Shown: positions 1 through 5,425 of the stretch, one piece after another
Numbering within the stretch: the stretch's first letter is position 1
Layout: each line of letters opens with the position of its first letter
Source: UBA967 sp044375555
GTDB taxonomy: Bacteria > Verrucomicrobiota > Verrucomicrobiia > Chthoniobacterales > Terrimicrobiaceae
Length of the DNA stretch: 8,555 nucleotides
NCBI GenBank assembly: GCA_044375555.1
Contig: JBILML010000054.1
Location: 1-8,555 of the forward strand
Direction: 5' to 3'
The notes under the pieces: generated by a model
The model's input: only the letters and a program-made list of their open reading frames with translations
The model's database searches: none
Told to the model about the DNA's origin: nothing
Made by a program: the position numbers and the translations under genes

Positions 1-9
1 TTCCTTACC

Positions 10-22
10 GCTGGATCCCAGC
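10..22. repeat. Short stem-loop next to the left repeat
   Basis: GCTGG (10-14) and CCAGC (18-22) form a perfect 5-bp stem around the 3-base loop ATC, partly inside the 109-bp repeat. With the 34-60 hairpin it makes two stem-loops spaced about 11 bases apart, a layout like that of REP-type elements. That likeness is an inference. Confidence 0.45.
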
Positions 23-127
23 CTGTCCAGCCAGCCAGTTTTTTTCCCTCAAAAACTGGCACCGTCCCTCGCACCCTTTTCACTACTCACAAAATTTCCT
101 GTTGATTTGCTCTGATACTACTGACCC
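19..127. repeat. Left copy of a 109-bp perfect inverted repeat
   Basis: These 109 bases are identical to the reverse complement of 8447-8555, which reaches the last base of the window. Homology stops after CTGACCC at 127: the next base differs, followed only by a few matching Ts. The copy contains a 10-bp stem (GCCAGTTTTT at 34-43, AAAAACTGGC at 51-60) around a 7-base loop, and a run of CAGC/CCAG units just outside it. The 18 bases to the left (1-18) may belong to the same element, because the right copy is cut off by the window end. The repeat has no convincing ORF. It looks like a dispersed, structured non-coding repeat. I cannot name its family. Confidence 0.93.
34..60. repeat. Stem-loop inside the left repeat copy
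   Basis: GCCAGTTTTT (34-43) pairs perfectly with AAAAACTGGC (51-60), leaving the loop TTCCCTC. The same hairpin is present in the right copy at 8514-8540. A stem of GC-rich base and T/A-rich top could act as a transcription terminator in either direction or as a transposase recognition hairpin. The sequence alone does not decide. Confidence 0.6.
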
Positions 128-252
128 GTTTTCGCCTTTTTTGGCCCTTTTTCCGAGACGGGGGCGCAACCAACAGCGCCCGAGGCTGCGCGCTCACCGA
201 GATCGCACACTCGGCCATCGACGGCGCGGAGGGGATTGGGCAGCTTCGTTGC

Positions 253-1116
253 GTGTCCAGCGAACTTCTCAAACAAATCGCACTGCCCATCGCCCTCTTC
301 GTGGTCCTTTTCGGGATGGGCCTCAGCCTCGTCCCCACCGACTTCCGGCGCGTGGTGCTCCAACCCAAAGCAAAAATCATCGGACTCGGTTGCCAACTCT
401 TTCTTCTCCCTGCCTTCGCCTTCGCCCTCGCATTGATCTTCCGACTCCCCGGGGAACTCGCCGTCGGGCTCATGGTCCTCGCCGCCTGCCCGGGCGGAGC
501 GACTTCGAATGTCATCACCCACCTGTCCAAAGGCGACACAGCGCTCTCCGTCACACTCACCGCCGTCTCCAGCATGGCCTGCGTTTTCACCATCCCGTGG
601 ATCGTAGGGTGGTCGATGGATTGGTTCCTGGGCAGTGGTGCGGCAGTCGCCTTGCCGTTTTGGAAAACACTCGCGCAACTCGCATTCGTCACCATCCTGC
701 CGATTCTCTGCGGTATGGCGCTAAGGCACGCCCGCCCCACACTGGCAGTCCGCCTCGAGCGCCCGGCGAATATTTTCGCACTTGTTTTCCTGGCCCTCAT
801 CATTGCCGCTGCAGTCGCTCGCGAGAAAGACCTCGCCCACCAATTCGCCGTGGCCGGCCCCGCCGCCATTACGTTGAACCTTGTAATGATGGCGTTGGGC
901 TTCGGCATCGCAAGACTCGCCGGCTTGCCCAGATCTCAACGCGTCACCATCGCCATTGAAACCGGAATCCAAAATGGCACGCTCGCCCTCGCCATAACAC
1001 TCGGACTTCTCGAAAGCCCAAGCATCGCCATGCCCGCAGTTGTTTACAGCCTCTTCATGTTCCTCAGCGGGGCCGTCATGATCGGATGGTTCGGCCGCCG
1101 TCCCGCCTCATCCTGA
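253..1116 (+). CDS. BASS-family transporter (bile acid:Na+ symporter-like)
   Basis: Predicted inner-membrane sodium-coupled carrier for an organic anion; the substrate cannot be read from sequence. The 287-residue product is almost entirely hydrophobic, with about nine membrane segments (roughly 9-28, 41-63, 70-88, 97-121, 137-157, 172-190, 199-222, 238-254, 259-281). Two BASS hallmarks are visible: ACPGGATSNVITHLSKGD at 78-95 and ETGIQNGTLA at 236-245. In solved family members the corresponding Glu and Asn/Gln residues help bind sodium. Length is normal for prokaryotic members. The start is GTG; the reading frame stays open upstream to 106 but has no ATG there, and the residues after 253 fit a typical N-terminus. 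A GGAGGGG run at 228-234 lies about 18 bases upstream, too far for an ideal ribosome site. The gene stands alone, 125 bp from the left repeat. Confidence 0.9.
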   Translation: MSSELLKQIALPIALFVVLFGMGLSLVPTDFRRVVLQPKAKIIGLGCQLFLLPAFAFALALIFRLPGELAVGLMVLAACPGGATSNVITHLSKGDTALSVTLTAVSSMACVFTIPWIVGWSMDWFLGSGAAVALPFWKTLAQLAFVTILPILCGMALRHARPTLAVRLERPANIFALVFLALIIAAAVAREKDLAHQFAVAGPAAITLNLVMMALGFGIARLAGLPRSQRVTIAIETGIQNGTLALAITLGLLESPSIAMPAVVYSLFMFLSGAVMIGWFGRRPASS

Positions 1117-1366
1117 TTATCCTCGCCCCATTCGCCACGATTATCCTTGCACCTTTTCTCAAGTAGCCTCGAACGAAAACTGGGACGCCTACCGCCTTCT
1201 CCATTTGATTCCGTAATGGCGGCCATCAGGGATTTGCTGATTTTGTAAGTCTTAAAGAAATTCCTTTAGGAGTAACTCCTGAGCTCGTTAAATTTTTTTC
1301 TAAAATTTACATCTCTCCGTCACATCGCTTTCCGCAGGTATCCCAGACCCGATATTTCATTTGAAC
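1117..1366. other. Gene-free stretch, AT-rich at 1230-1315
   Basis: I find no convincing gene here; the only notable ORF is antisense and has no recognisable domain. The first part has an imperfect direct repeat: GATTATCC at 1115-1122 and again at 1139-1146. From about 1230 to 1315 composition shifts strongly to A+T. This block holds AGGAG-TAA-CTCCT (1268-1280) and an 8-bp inverted repeat, TAAATTTT (1289-1296) / AAAATTTA (1302-1309). The stretch must contain the end of the transporter transcript and the promoter of the toxin-antitoxin genes. A weak -10-like GATATT lies at 1351-1356 without a good -35. Confidence 0.6.
1289..1309. repeat. AT-only inverted repeat, possible terminator or operator
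   Basis: TAAATTTT (1289-1296) and AAAATTTA (1302-1309) are perfect complements around a 5-base loop. The T-run inside the left arm and the smaller AGGAGTAACTCCT palindrome just upstream could together give weak termination of the transporter transcript. The role is unproven. Confidence 0.35.
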
Positions 1367-1384
1367 CACACATCTGAATGTGTG
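1367..1384. promoter_or_regulatory. Candidate VapBC operator palindrome
   Basis: CACACAT (1367-1373) and ATGTGTG (1378-1384) form a perfect 7-bp inverted repeat with a 4-base centre, CTGA. It ends 20 bases before the vapB start at 1405. VapB-VapC complexes typically repress their own promoter by binding such palindromes, so this is the natural candidate site. It overlaps the alternative ATG at 1378, which argues that translation begins at 1405. Binding itself is inferred. Confidence 0.5.
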
Positions 1385-1404
1385 AGTTTTTGTGTGTAAT
1401 CACC

Positions 1405-1605
1405 ATGGCAACAAATCTTCAATTGGACGATCGGCTCATCGCAGAGGCCGCCGCGCTCGGTAAACATCGCACCAAGAAGGAGGCGGTGACTCAGGCCCTG
1501 ACTGACTACATCCGCCACCTCCGGCAGGACCGCATTTTGGACCTTTTCGGTAAGGTCGAATTTAACCCTCAATACGACTACAAGCGCCAACGAGTCCGTT
1601 CATGA
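1405..1605 (+). CDS. vapB: VapB-family type II antitoxin
   Basis: Predicted antitoxin that binds and neutralises the downstream PIN-domain toxin and represses the shared promoter. The 66-residue product has the VapB layout: an N-terminal strand (TNLQLDDRL) for DNA contact and dimerisation, a helical middle (AEAAAL, then TKKEAVTQALTDYIRHLRQ), and the typical C-terminal toxin-binding tail with LFGKVEFNPQYDY. I chose ATG 1405 (MATNLQLDD) over ATG 1378 because family members begin just before the strand and because the upstream start would lie inside the operator-like palindrome. The last codon overlaps vapC in the arrangement ATGA, which favours coupled translation and tight stoichiometry. Family assignment is strong; function is inferred from the family and the pairing. 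Confidence 0.88.
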   Translation: MATNLQLDDRLIAEAAALGKHRTKKEAVTQALTDYIRHLRQDRILDLFGKVEFNPQYDYKRQRVRS

Positions 1606-2063
1606 GGGTGCTGGTTGATACGGGCGTCTGGTCATTGGCGTTGCGACGCACAGACGGTCATCTCCATCCGGAGACGGAGGAGCTGCGGCGTCTTGTCATG
1701 GCCCATGTTGCCGAAATCATCGGGCCGGTTCGGCAGGAAATTCTCTCCGGTGTGCGGGATCGTCCTCAGTTCGCGAGTCTCGAAACCCACCTCGACGCAT
1801 TCCCTGATGTTCCCCTGTTGAGCGAAGATTTTGTAACCGCCGCGAAGTTTTTCAACCTGTGTCGATCCAAGGGCATTCAGGGTTCGAATACCGACTTCCT
1901 GATTTGTGCCGTCGCCGTCCGATGTGACTTGGCCATCTTTACTACGGATGGGGACTTCCGGCACTTCGCTAAATGCCTGCCCATTGTCCTGCACGAGTTC
2001 AAAAAAACGGGTGAGTCCGCCGCTCTGAGGCCACGTCGCCCAAGCTCGAAACAAAAAAAGTGA
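1602..2063 (+). CDS. vapC: VapC-family PIN-domain ribonuclease toxin
   Basis: Predicted metal-dependent RNase that cleaves specific RNAs (in studied VapCs often tRNA or rRNA) when freed from VapB. The 153-residue protein shows the PIN acidic residues in order: D6 in LVDTGVW, E46 in GPVRQEILSG, D98 in SNTDFLICAVA and D116 in IFTTDGDF, so the active site appears complete. The PIN fold ends near residue 132. The remaining roughly 20 residues are basic and low-complexity (Arg, Lys, Ser, Pro), longer than usual, and may reflect the junction with the next gene. ATG 1602 overlaps the vapB stop; the TGA at 2061-2063 overlaps the GTG start of the glycosylase gene. The RNA target cannot be read from sequence. 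Confidence 0.9.
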   Translation: MRVLVDTGVWSLALRRTDGHLHPETEELRRLVMAHVAEIIGPVRQEILSGVRDRPQFASLETHLDAFPDVPLLSEDFVTAAKFFNLCRSKGIQGSNTDFLICAVAVRCDLAIFTTDGDFRHFAKCLPIVLHEFKKTGESAALRPRRPSSKQKK

Positions 2064-2923
2064 CAGCGACCAATCTCGGCGGCCCGATCGATCTCGATAA
2101 AACGCTCTTAAGCGGCCAGGTCTTCCATTGGACTCGCCGCGCCGACGGCTCTTGGAGCGGGCTTTTGGGTAACGAGGCGGTTGTTGTTTCGGAAAAAAAC
2201 GGCCAGCTCATCTTGCATCAAGGCCCGGCTGATCGGGTTGCGCCTCACTTCGCCCTCGACCATCCGCTGGAGGAAATTTACGCGGCGTTTCCCGAGGAAC
2301 CCATGAGCCAATCGGCGCTCGCGGCGTGCCGGGGACTGCGCATCCTCCGTCAGCCGCGGTGGGAATGCACGGCAGCCTTCATCACCAGTTCCATGAAACA
2401 AGTCGCCCACATTCGCTCGATGTCGCTGGCGATCCGGTCGCGTTTCGGCGAGGTGGTGGAGGGCTCGGAGATCAACGCGTATCCGGCGTTCGAGGTTTTG
2501 GCGAAAGCCTCGGAACCCGCCCTACGCGACTGCGGCTTGGGCTACCGGGCGGAAAATCTCCTGAAAACCGCACGCCTGCTCGCCGATGGCACGATCGACC
2601 TTGAGGTCATCGCGAAACAGCCCACCGCGCGTCTCCGCCAAACTCTCCAAATGCTCCCCGGCGTCGGCGTGAAAGTGGCCAATTGCATTTTGCTTTTCGC
2701 CTACGAACGCCTCGACGCCGTGCCGATCGACACTTGGATACATCGGATTCTTTTGGCCATGCGCAAGGGGCGGGATGGAAAGCCGGCCGTGCTCGCCGCC
2801 TACGCGCGGCGCCGCCTCGGGCCTTACGCCGGCTATGTCCAGCAATACCTCTTCCATCACGCCCGTATGATGAAGCGGGCGGGAGCGGTTACTTCACTTC
2901 CAGCAACTCGACATCAAAAATGA
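2060..2923 (+). CDS. ogg: Ogg1-type 8-oxoguanine DNA glycosylase/AP lyase
   Basis: Predicted base-excision repair enzyme that removes 8-oxoguanine opposite cytosine and nicks the abasic site. The 287-residue protein follows the eukaryotic-type OGG1 layout. The N-terminal OGG_N-like part (about 1-115) has GQVFHW at 19-24 and ECTAAFITSSMKQVAHI at 102-118, matching the region of the human enzyme that contacts the estranged cytosine. Next comes CGLGYRAENL (158-167), then the helix-hairpin-helix LPGVGVKVANCI (199-210) with candidate catalytic lysine K205, and VPIDTW (221-226) with D224. Start GTG 2060 overlaps the vapC stop as GTGA; no Shine-Dalgarno sequence is evident, so coupling to vapC is likely. 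The last 12 residues or so are encoded in DNA that is antisense to the fkp 3' end and are probably non-essential. Confidence 0.9.
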   Translation: MTATNLGGPIDLDKTLLSGQVFHWTRRADGSWSGLLGNEAVVVSEKNGQLILHQGPADRVAPHFALDHPLEEIYAAFPEEPMSQSALAACRGLRILRQPRWECTAAFITSSMKQVAHIRSMSLAIRSRFGEVVEGSEINAYPAFEVLAKASEPALRDCGLGYRAENLLKTARLLADGTIDLEVIAKQPTARLRQTLQMLPGVGVKVANCILLFAYERLDAVPIDTWIHRILLAMRKGRDGKPAVLAAYARRRLGPYAGYVQQYLFHHARMMKRAGAVTSLPATRHQK

Positions 2924-3341
2924 GCGTCTCGTCGGGGCCGATGAGTCCGCCTGCGCCGCGAGGGCCGTAGGCGAGGTTCGAGGGAATGAAGAGTCGGATT
3001 TTGCCGCCGGGCTTGATGAGTTGCAGGCCCTCGGTCCAACCGCGGATGACGGCGTTGAGGGGAAACTCAATCGGCTCGTTGCGCTTGTAGGAACTATCGA
3101 ATTCTGTGCCGTCGAGCAGGGTGCCGCGGTAGTTCACCTTCACCGTGTTGCTGGCTTTGGGGGCTTTGCCCTCGCCGGGTTTTTCGATGAGGTATTGCAG
3201 GCCGGTGGAGGTCTGCTGGATTCCGGGTTTCGTTGCATTTTCCGCCAGGAAGGCCCGGCCCTTTTCGAGTGCGTTTTGCGCCATAGTTGTGTGTGTGAAA
3301 GCGATCGCGGCCAGCGCGGCGAGGGTGAGGTTTTTGAACAT
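2889..3341 (-). CDS. Exported FKBP-type peptidyl-prolyl cis-trans isomerase
   Basis: Predicted periplasmic folding helper that isomerises X-proline bonds, similar in style to Mip/FkpA. The 150-residue precursor starts with a signal peptide (MFKNLTLAALAAIAF, probable cleavage after TMA at 19-21). A short helical linker follows (about 24-55, including KGRAFLAENATKPG), then one FKBP domain (about 60-150). Typical pocket residues are visible: Y71, F81-D82, V98-I99, W102 in GWTEGLQ, Y125 in LAYGPRGAG and F142. Start ATG 3341 fits the signal peptide; the frame is open further upstream but that sequence antisenses nothing meaningful and looks unlike protein. It lies 53 bp downstream of hemL on the same strand, so the two probably share a transcript. 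Its 3' end overlaps the convergent glycosylase gene by 35 bp. Confidence 0.93.
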   Translation of the reverse strand: MFKNLTLAALAAIAFTHTTMAQNALEKGRAFLAENATKPGIQQTSTGLQYLIEKPGEGKAPKASNTVKVNYRGTLLDGTEFDSSYKRNEPIEFPLNAVIRGWTEGLQLIKPGGKIRLFIPSNLAYGPRGAGGLIGPDETLIFDVELLEVK

Positions 3342-3394
3342 GGATGCAACGCTACGGGCGCGCCTCCCGCATGGCAACTGCTTTTGCGGGCGGA

Positions 3395-4684
3395 TCAAAA
3401 AACACGGGCGAGGTTTTTTTCGACCACCGCTGCAACAATTTCGAGGTCCGCCGGGGTGTGGGCGGTGCTGAGAAATCCCGCCTCGAACTGCGACGGCGCA
3501 AAGTAAACTCCGTCCTCGAGACAGCCATGGAAAAATTTCGCAAACCGTGTGCGGTCGCTGCTCATCGCCTCGGCAAGGTGGCGCACCGGCCCCTCTTGAA
3601 AATAGAGGCAAAACATCGAGCCGATCCGCTGGAAGGTGAGGGGACGATTCGCGCAAGCCGCCCGCGTGGCCGCCTCGAACGCCGCGCCGGTTTTTTCCAA
3701 GTGCGCCCAGCCGTCGATGCGCTCGAGTTCACGGAGTTGCGCGAGGCCCGCCGCCATTGCGAGAGGGTTCCCCGAGAGCGTGCCAGCTTGGTAAACGGGG
3801 CCGTCGGGTGAGAGGCGATCCATGATCTCGGCTCGTCCCCCAAAGGCTCCCACAGGCAGGCCGCCGCCGATCACTTTTCCCATCGCCGTGAGGTCGGGCG
3901 TGATCTTGAAAATCTCCTGCGCCCCGCCGCGTGCGAGGCGGAAGCCGGTCATCACCTCGTCGAAAATCAACACGGTTCCCTCGCGGGTGCAGAGATCGCG
4001 CAGGCCTTGCAAGAATCCCGGCTCGGGCAAATACAACCCGGCATTCGCGGGAACGGGCTCGAGAATGATGGCGGCGATTTCGCCGGGGTTTGCTTGGAAT
4101 GCCGCTGTGACAGCCTCGAGGTCGTTGAAGGGAATCGTGATCGTGAGTTTCGCCAATTCCTCGGGCACGCCCGCGCTGTCAGGGTGGCCGTGGGTCAGCG
4201 CGCCGCTGCCGGCTTTGACCAAAAGCGAATCAACATGGCCGTGGTAGCAGCCTTCGAACTTGATGATTTTATTCCGGCCGGTGAAGCCGCGCGCGAGGCG
4301 GATGCAGCTCATCGTCGCCTCGGTGCCACTGTTGACCATCCGAACTTTTTCCACCGAGGGCGCCATGCGGCAGATCGTTTCCGCCATTTCCACCTCGAAG
4401 GGATTCGGAGTTCCAAAGCTCAGCCCAGCCTTGGCTGCTTCACGCACGGCTTCGATCACAGGCTCCGCCGCGTGGCCGAGGATCGCCGGGCCCCAAGTGC
4501 CAACGAAGTCGATGAGTTCGCGTCCCTCCACCGTGGTCAGGCGACAGCCCTTGGCGGACTTGACGAAAAACGGTTCGCCGCCCACGCCGCGAAACGCCCG
4601 CACCGGGGAGTTCACGCCGCCGGGGATTCGTTTTTTCGCTGCCTCGAAAAGTTCACGGGAATTTTTCATCGCGGCATAATCCAT
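3395..4684 (-). CDS. hemL: Glutamate-1-semialdehyde 2,1-aminomutase
   Basis: Pyridoxal-phosphate enzyme that converts glutamate-1-semialdehyde to 5-aminolevulinate, the last step of the C5 route to tetrapyrroles. The 429-residue product closely follows bacterial HemL over its full length: IPGGVNSPVRAF (20-31), WGPAILGH (64-71), VNSGTEATMS (117-126), KFEGCYHGH (142-150), VKAGSGALT (156-164), FDEVMTGFR (241-249), the PLP lysine K270 in AMGKVIGGGLPVGAFGG, and YQAGTLSGNP (298-307). Two in-frame ATGs compete: 4684 gives MDYAAMKNSREL, and 4669 gives MKNSRELFEAA, which aligns with the usual HemL N-terminus and places an upstream hairpin outside the coding part. I give the outer start, but 4669 is at least as likely. 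Neither has a clear Shine-Dalgarno sequence. It is followed by fkp. Confidence 0.97.
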   Translation of the reverse strand: MDYAAMKNSRELFEAAKKRIPGGVNSPVRAFRGVGGEPFFVKSAKGCRLTTVEGRELIDFVGTWGPAILGHAAEPVIEAVREAAKAGLSFGTPNPFEVEMAETICRMAPSVEKVRMVNSGTEATMSCIRLARGFTGRNKIIKFEGCYHGHVDSLLVKAGSGALTHGHPDSAGVPEELAKLTITIPFNDLEAVTAAFQANPGEIAAIILEPVPANAGLYLPEPGFLQGLRDLCTREGTVLIFDEVMTGFRLARGGAQEIFKITPDLTAMGKVIGGGLPVGAFGGRAEIMDRLSPDGPVYQAGTLSGNPLAMAAGLAQLRELERIDGWAHLEKTGAAFEAATRAACANRPLTFQRIGSMFCLYFQEGPVRHLAEAMSSDRTRFAKFFHGCLEDGVYFAPSQFEAGFLSTAHTPADLEIVAAVVEKNLARVF

Positions 4685-4687
4685 GGA

Positions 4688-4702
4688 GCCACGCCGCGTG
4701 GC
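4688..4702 (-). promoter_or_regulatory. GC hairpin in the hemL 5' leader
   Basis: GCCACG (4688-4693) and CGTGGC (4697-4702) form a perfect 6-bp stem with a 3-base loop, 3 bases before ATG 4684 and about 18 bases before ATG 4669. In the hemL transcript it would fold right at the translation start region. It could tune initiation, or simply favour the 4669 start. No regulator is implied by the sequence. Confidence 0.4.
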
Positions 4703-4721
4703 AATTCACGATGGCGCGGAG

Positions 4722-4727
4722 ATTTTA
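4722..4727 (-). promoter_or_regulatory. Possible hemL -10 element
   Basis: On the minus strand this reads TAAAAT, one mismatch from the sigma-70 -10 consensus, about 37 bases before ATG 4684. No good -35 hexamer lies 16-18 bases upstream, so the call is weak. Confidence 0.25.
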
Positions 4728-4747
4728 TTTTCCTGCGGTTCGCGAAC

Positions 4748-4775
4748 TTGACTCGCTCGGGGTTTGGCATTTGAT
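4748..4775 (+). promoter_or_regulatory. Possible promoter of the L,D-transpeptidase gene
   Basis: TTGACT (4748-4753) is a good -35 match, and TTTGAT (4770-4775) is a 4-of-6 -10 match after a 16-base spacer. Transcription would begin near 4782, leaving a leader of only a few bases before ATG 4788, so the message might be nearly leaderless. The hemL and transpeptidase genes diverge here and share a 103-bp control region. Confidence 0.35.
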
Positions 4776-4787
4776 AGCTCCGTTTTT

Positions 4788-5396
4788 ATGAAATCGACCC
4801 GCCTATTTGCTCTCGCCGCGCTCGCATTCGGCCTCACCGCTTGTCAAACCGCAAAGGTCGCCCACGGCCCGCACTCGTTCTCGTTTGATCCGCCCGCGAA
4901 GCAACCCAAGAACCCCGCCGCCGTGAAGGTGAAGCTCAGCACTGGCGCGCAACGGCTCTATGTCGTCGAGGGCAACGAAGTCCTCCTCGCCACACCAGTC
5001 ACGGTCGGAAAGGCCTCGTCACCCACGCCTCAAGGGGATTTCACGATTTACTCGAAGCAGGAGCGCCGCCGCCGCGTGAGCCAGCCTGGGGCCGGGTATC
5101 CCATGACTTACTGGATGGAATTCAAGTCCGCCTATGGCATGCACTGGGGATTTGTGAAGCCCTACCCGAACACCATGGGCTGCGTCCGCATCCCGCTCAA
5201 AGCCGCTCAAAAAGTCTTTGGTCTCATTCGCACCGGCACCCCGCTTCATATCGCCAAAAGCCAACCATGGGATGAGACCCATGGAAAAAATCTGCCCCGC
5301 CTCGATGACTCCCGCCTGCCCGATCCCCCAGATTCCTATATGAAGAGCCCGCAGGTGTTCGCCGATGCTGCCAAGGGCAAGATGTGGAATTACTGA
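4788..5396 (+). CDS. Lipoprotein L,D-transpeptidase (YkuD fold)
   Basis: Predicted envelope enzyme of the L,D-transpeptidase family, which forms 3-3 peptidoglycan cross-links or attaches proteins to the wall. The 202-residue precursor begins with a lipoprotein signal (MKSTRLFALAALAFGLTAC) with lipobox LTA-C19. The YkuD domain spans about 45-157: VKVKLSTGAQRLYVVEGNE, PVTVGKASSPTPQGDFTI (70-87), and H119 followed by NTMGCVRIP (128-136) with the candidate nucleophile C132. The usual S/T-H-G-C motif reads T-M-G-C here: the second His is Met130, and the H119-C132 spacing is shorter than usual. The TTG start 24 bases upstream would spoil the signal peptide, so ATG 4788 is preferred. A conserved-looking proline/aspartate-rich tail (158-202) follows the domain. 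The metal ATPase gene begins 28 bp downstream. Confidence 0.85.
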   Translation: MKSTRLFALAALAFGLTACQTAKVAHGPHSFSFDPPAKQPKNPAAVKVKLSTGAQRLYVVEGNEVLLATPVTVGKASSPTPQGDFTIYSKQERRRRVSQPGAGYPMTYWMEFKSAYGMHWGFVKPYPNTMGCVRIPLKAAQKVFGLIRTGTPLHIAKSQPWDETHGKNLPRLDDSRLPDPPDSYMKSPQVFADAAKGKMWNY

Positions 5397-5403
5397 TGAG
5401 ACT

Positions 5404-5425
5404 TCGGAGTTTCGACTAGCTCCGA
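5404..5425 (+). promoter_or_regulatory. Inverted repeat over the ATPase ribosome-binding region
   Basis: TCGGAG (5404-5409) and CTCCGA (5420-5425) are perfect complements around a 10-base loop. The only purine-rich Shine-Dalgarno candidate (GGAG, 5406-5409) lies in the left arm, and the A of the ATG at 5425 is in the right arm. Folding would hide both. Whether this matters in the cell is unknown. Confidence 0.35.

Noticed and set aside
87..908. 273-codon minus-strand ORF opposite the BASS gene, and a 285-codon plus-strand ORF at 102-959
   Set aside because: Both overlap the transporter, which has clear family motifs. Their products are Arg/Ala/Pro/Ser-rich with no domain, typical of shadow frames in GC-rich DNA.
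1378..1404. Longer vapB starting at ATG 1378
   Set aside because: It would add nine residues before the conserved N-terminal strand and place the start inside the operator-like palindrome.
3366..3390. CCCGCA/TGCGGG stem between hemL and fkp as a terminator
   Set aside because: It has only six pairs, a 13-base loop and no T-run in the minus direction; the 53-bp gap favours co-transcription.
3342..3656. N-terminal extension of the FKBP frame to 3656
   Set aside because: It runs antisense-free through hemL in another frame, is Arg/Pro/Cys-rich, and would bury the signal peptide that starts at 3341.
3822..4774. Plus-strand ORFs at 3822-4247 and 4007-4774
   Set aside because: Both are shadows of hemL, which is unmistakable on the minus strand.
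4764..4787. TTG start for the L,D-transpeptidase
   Set aside because: It puts MAFDSSVF before a perfect lipoprotein signal sequence that begins at ATG 4788.
5365..5424. Upstream ATG for the metal ATPase
   Set aside because: It lies within the transpeptidase gene and adds 20 residues without family resemblance; ATG 5425 starts a normal MKKN-type N-terminus.
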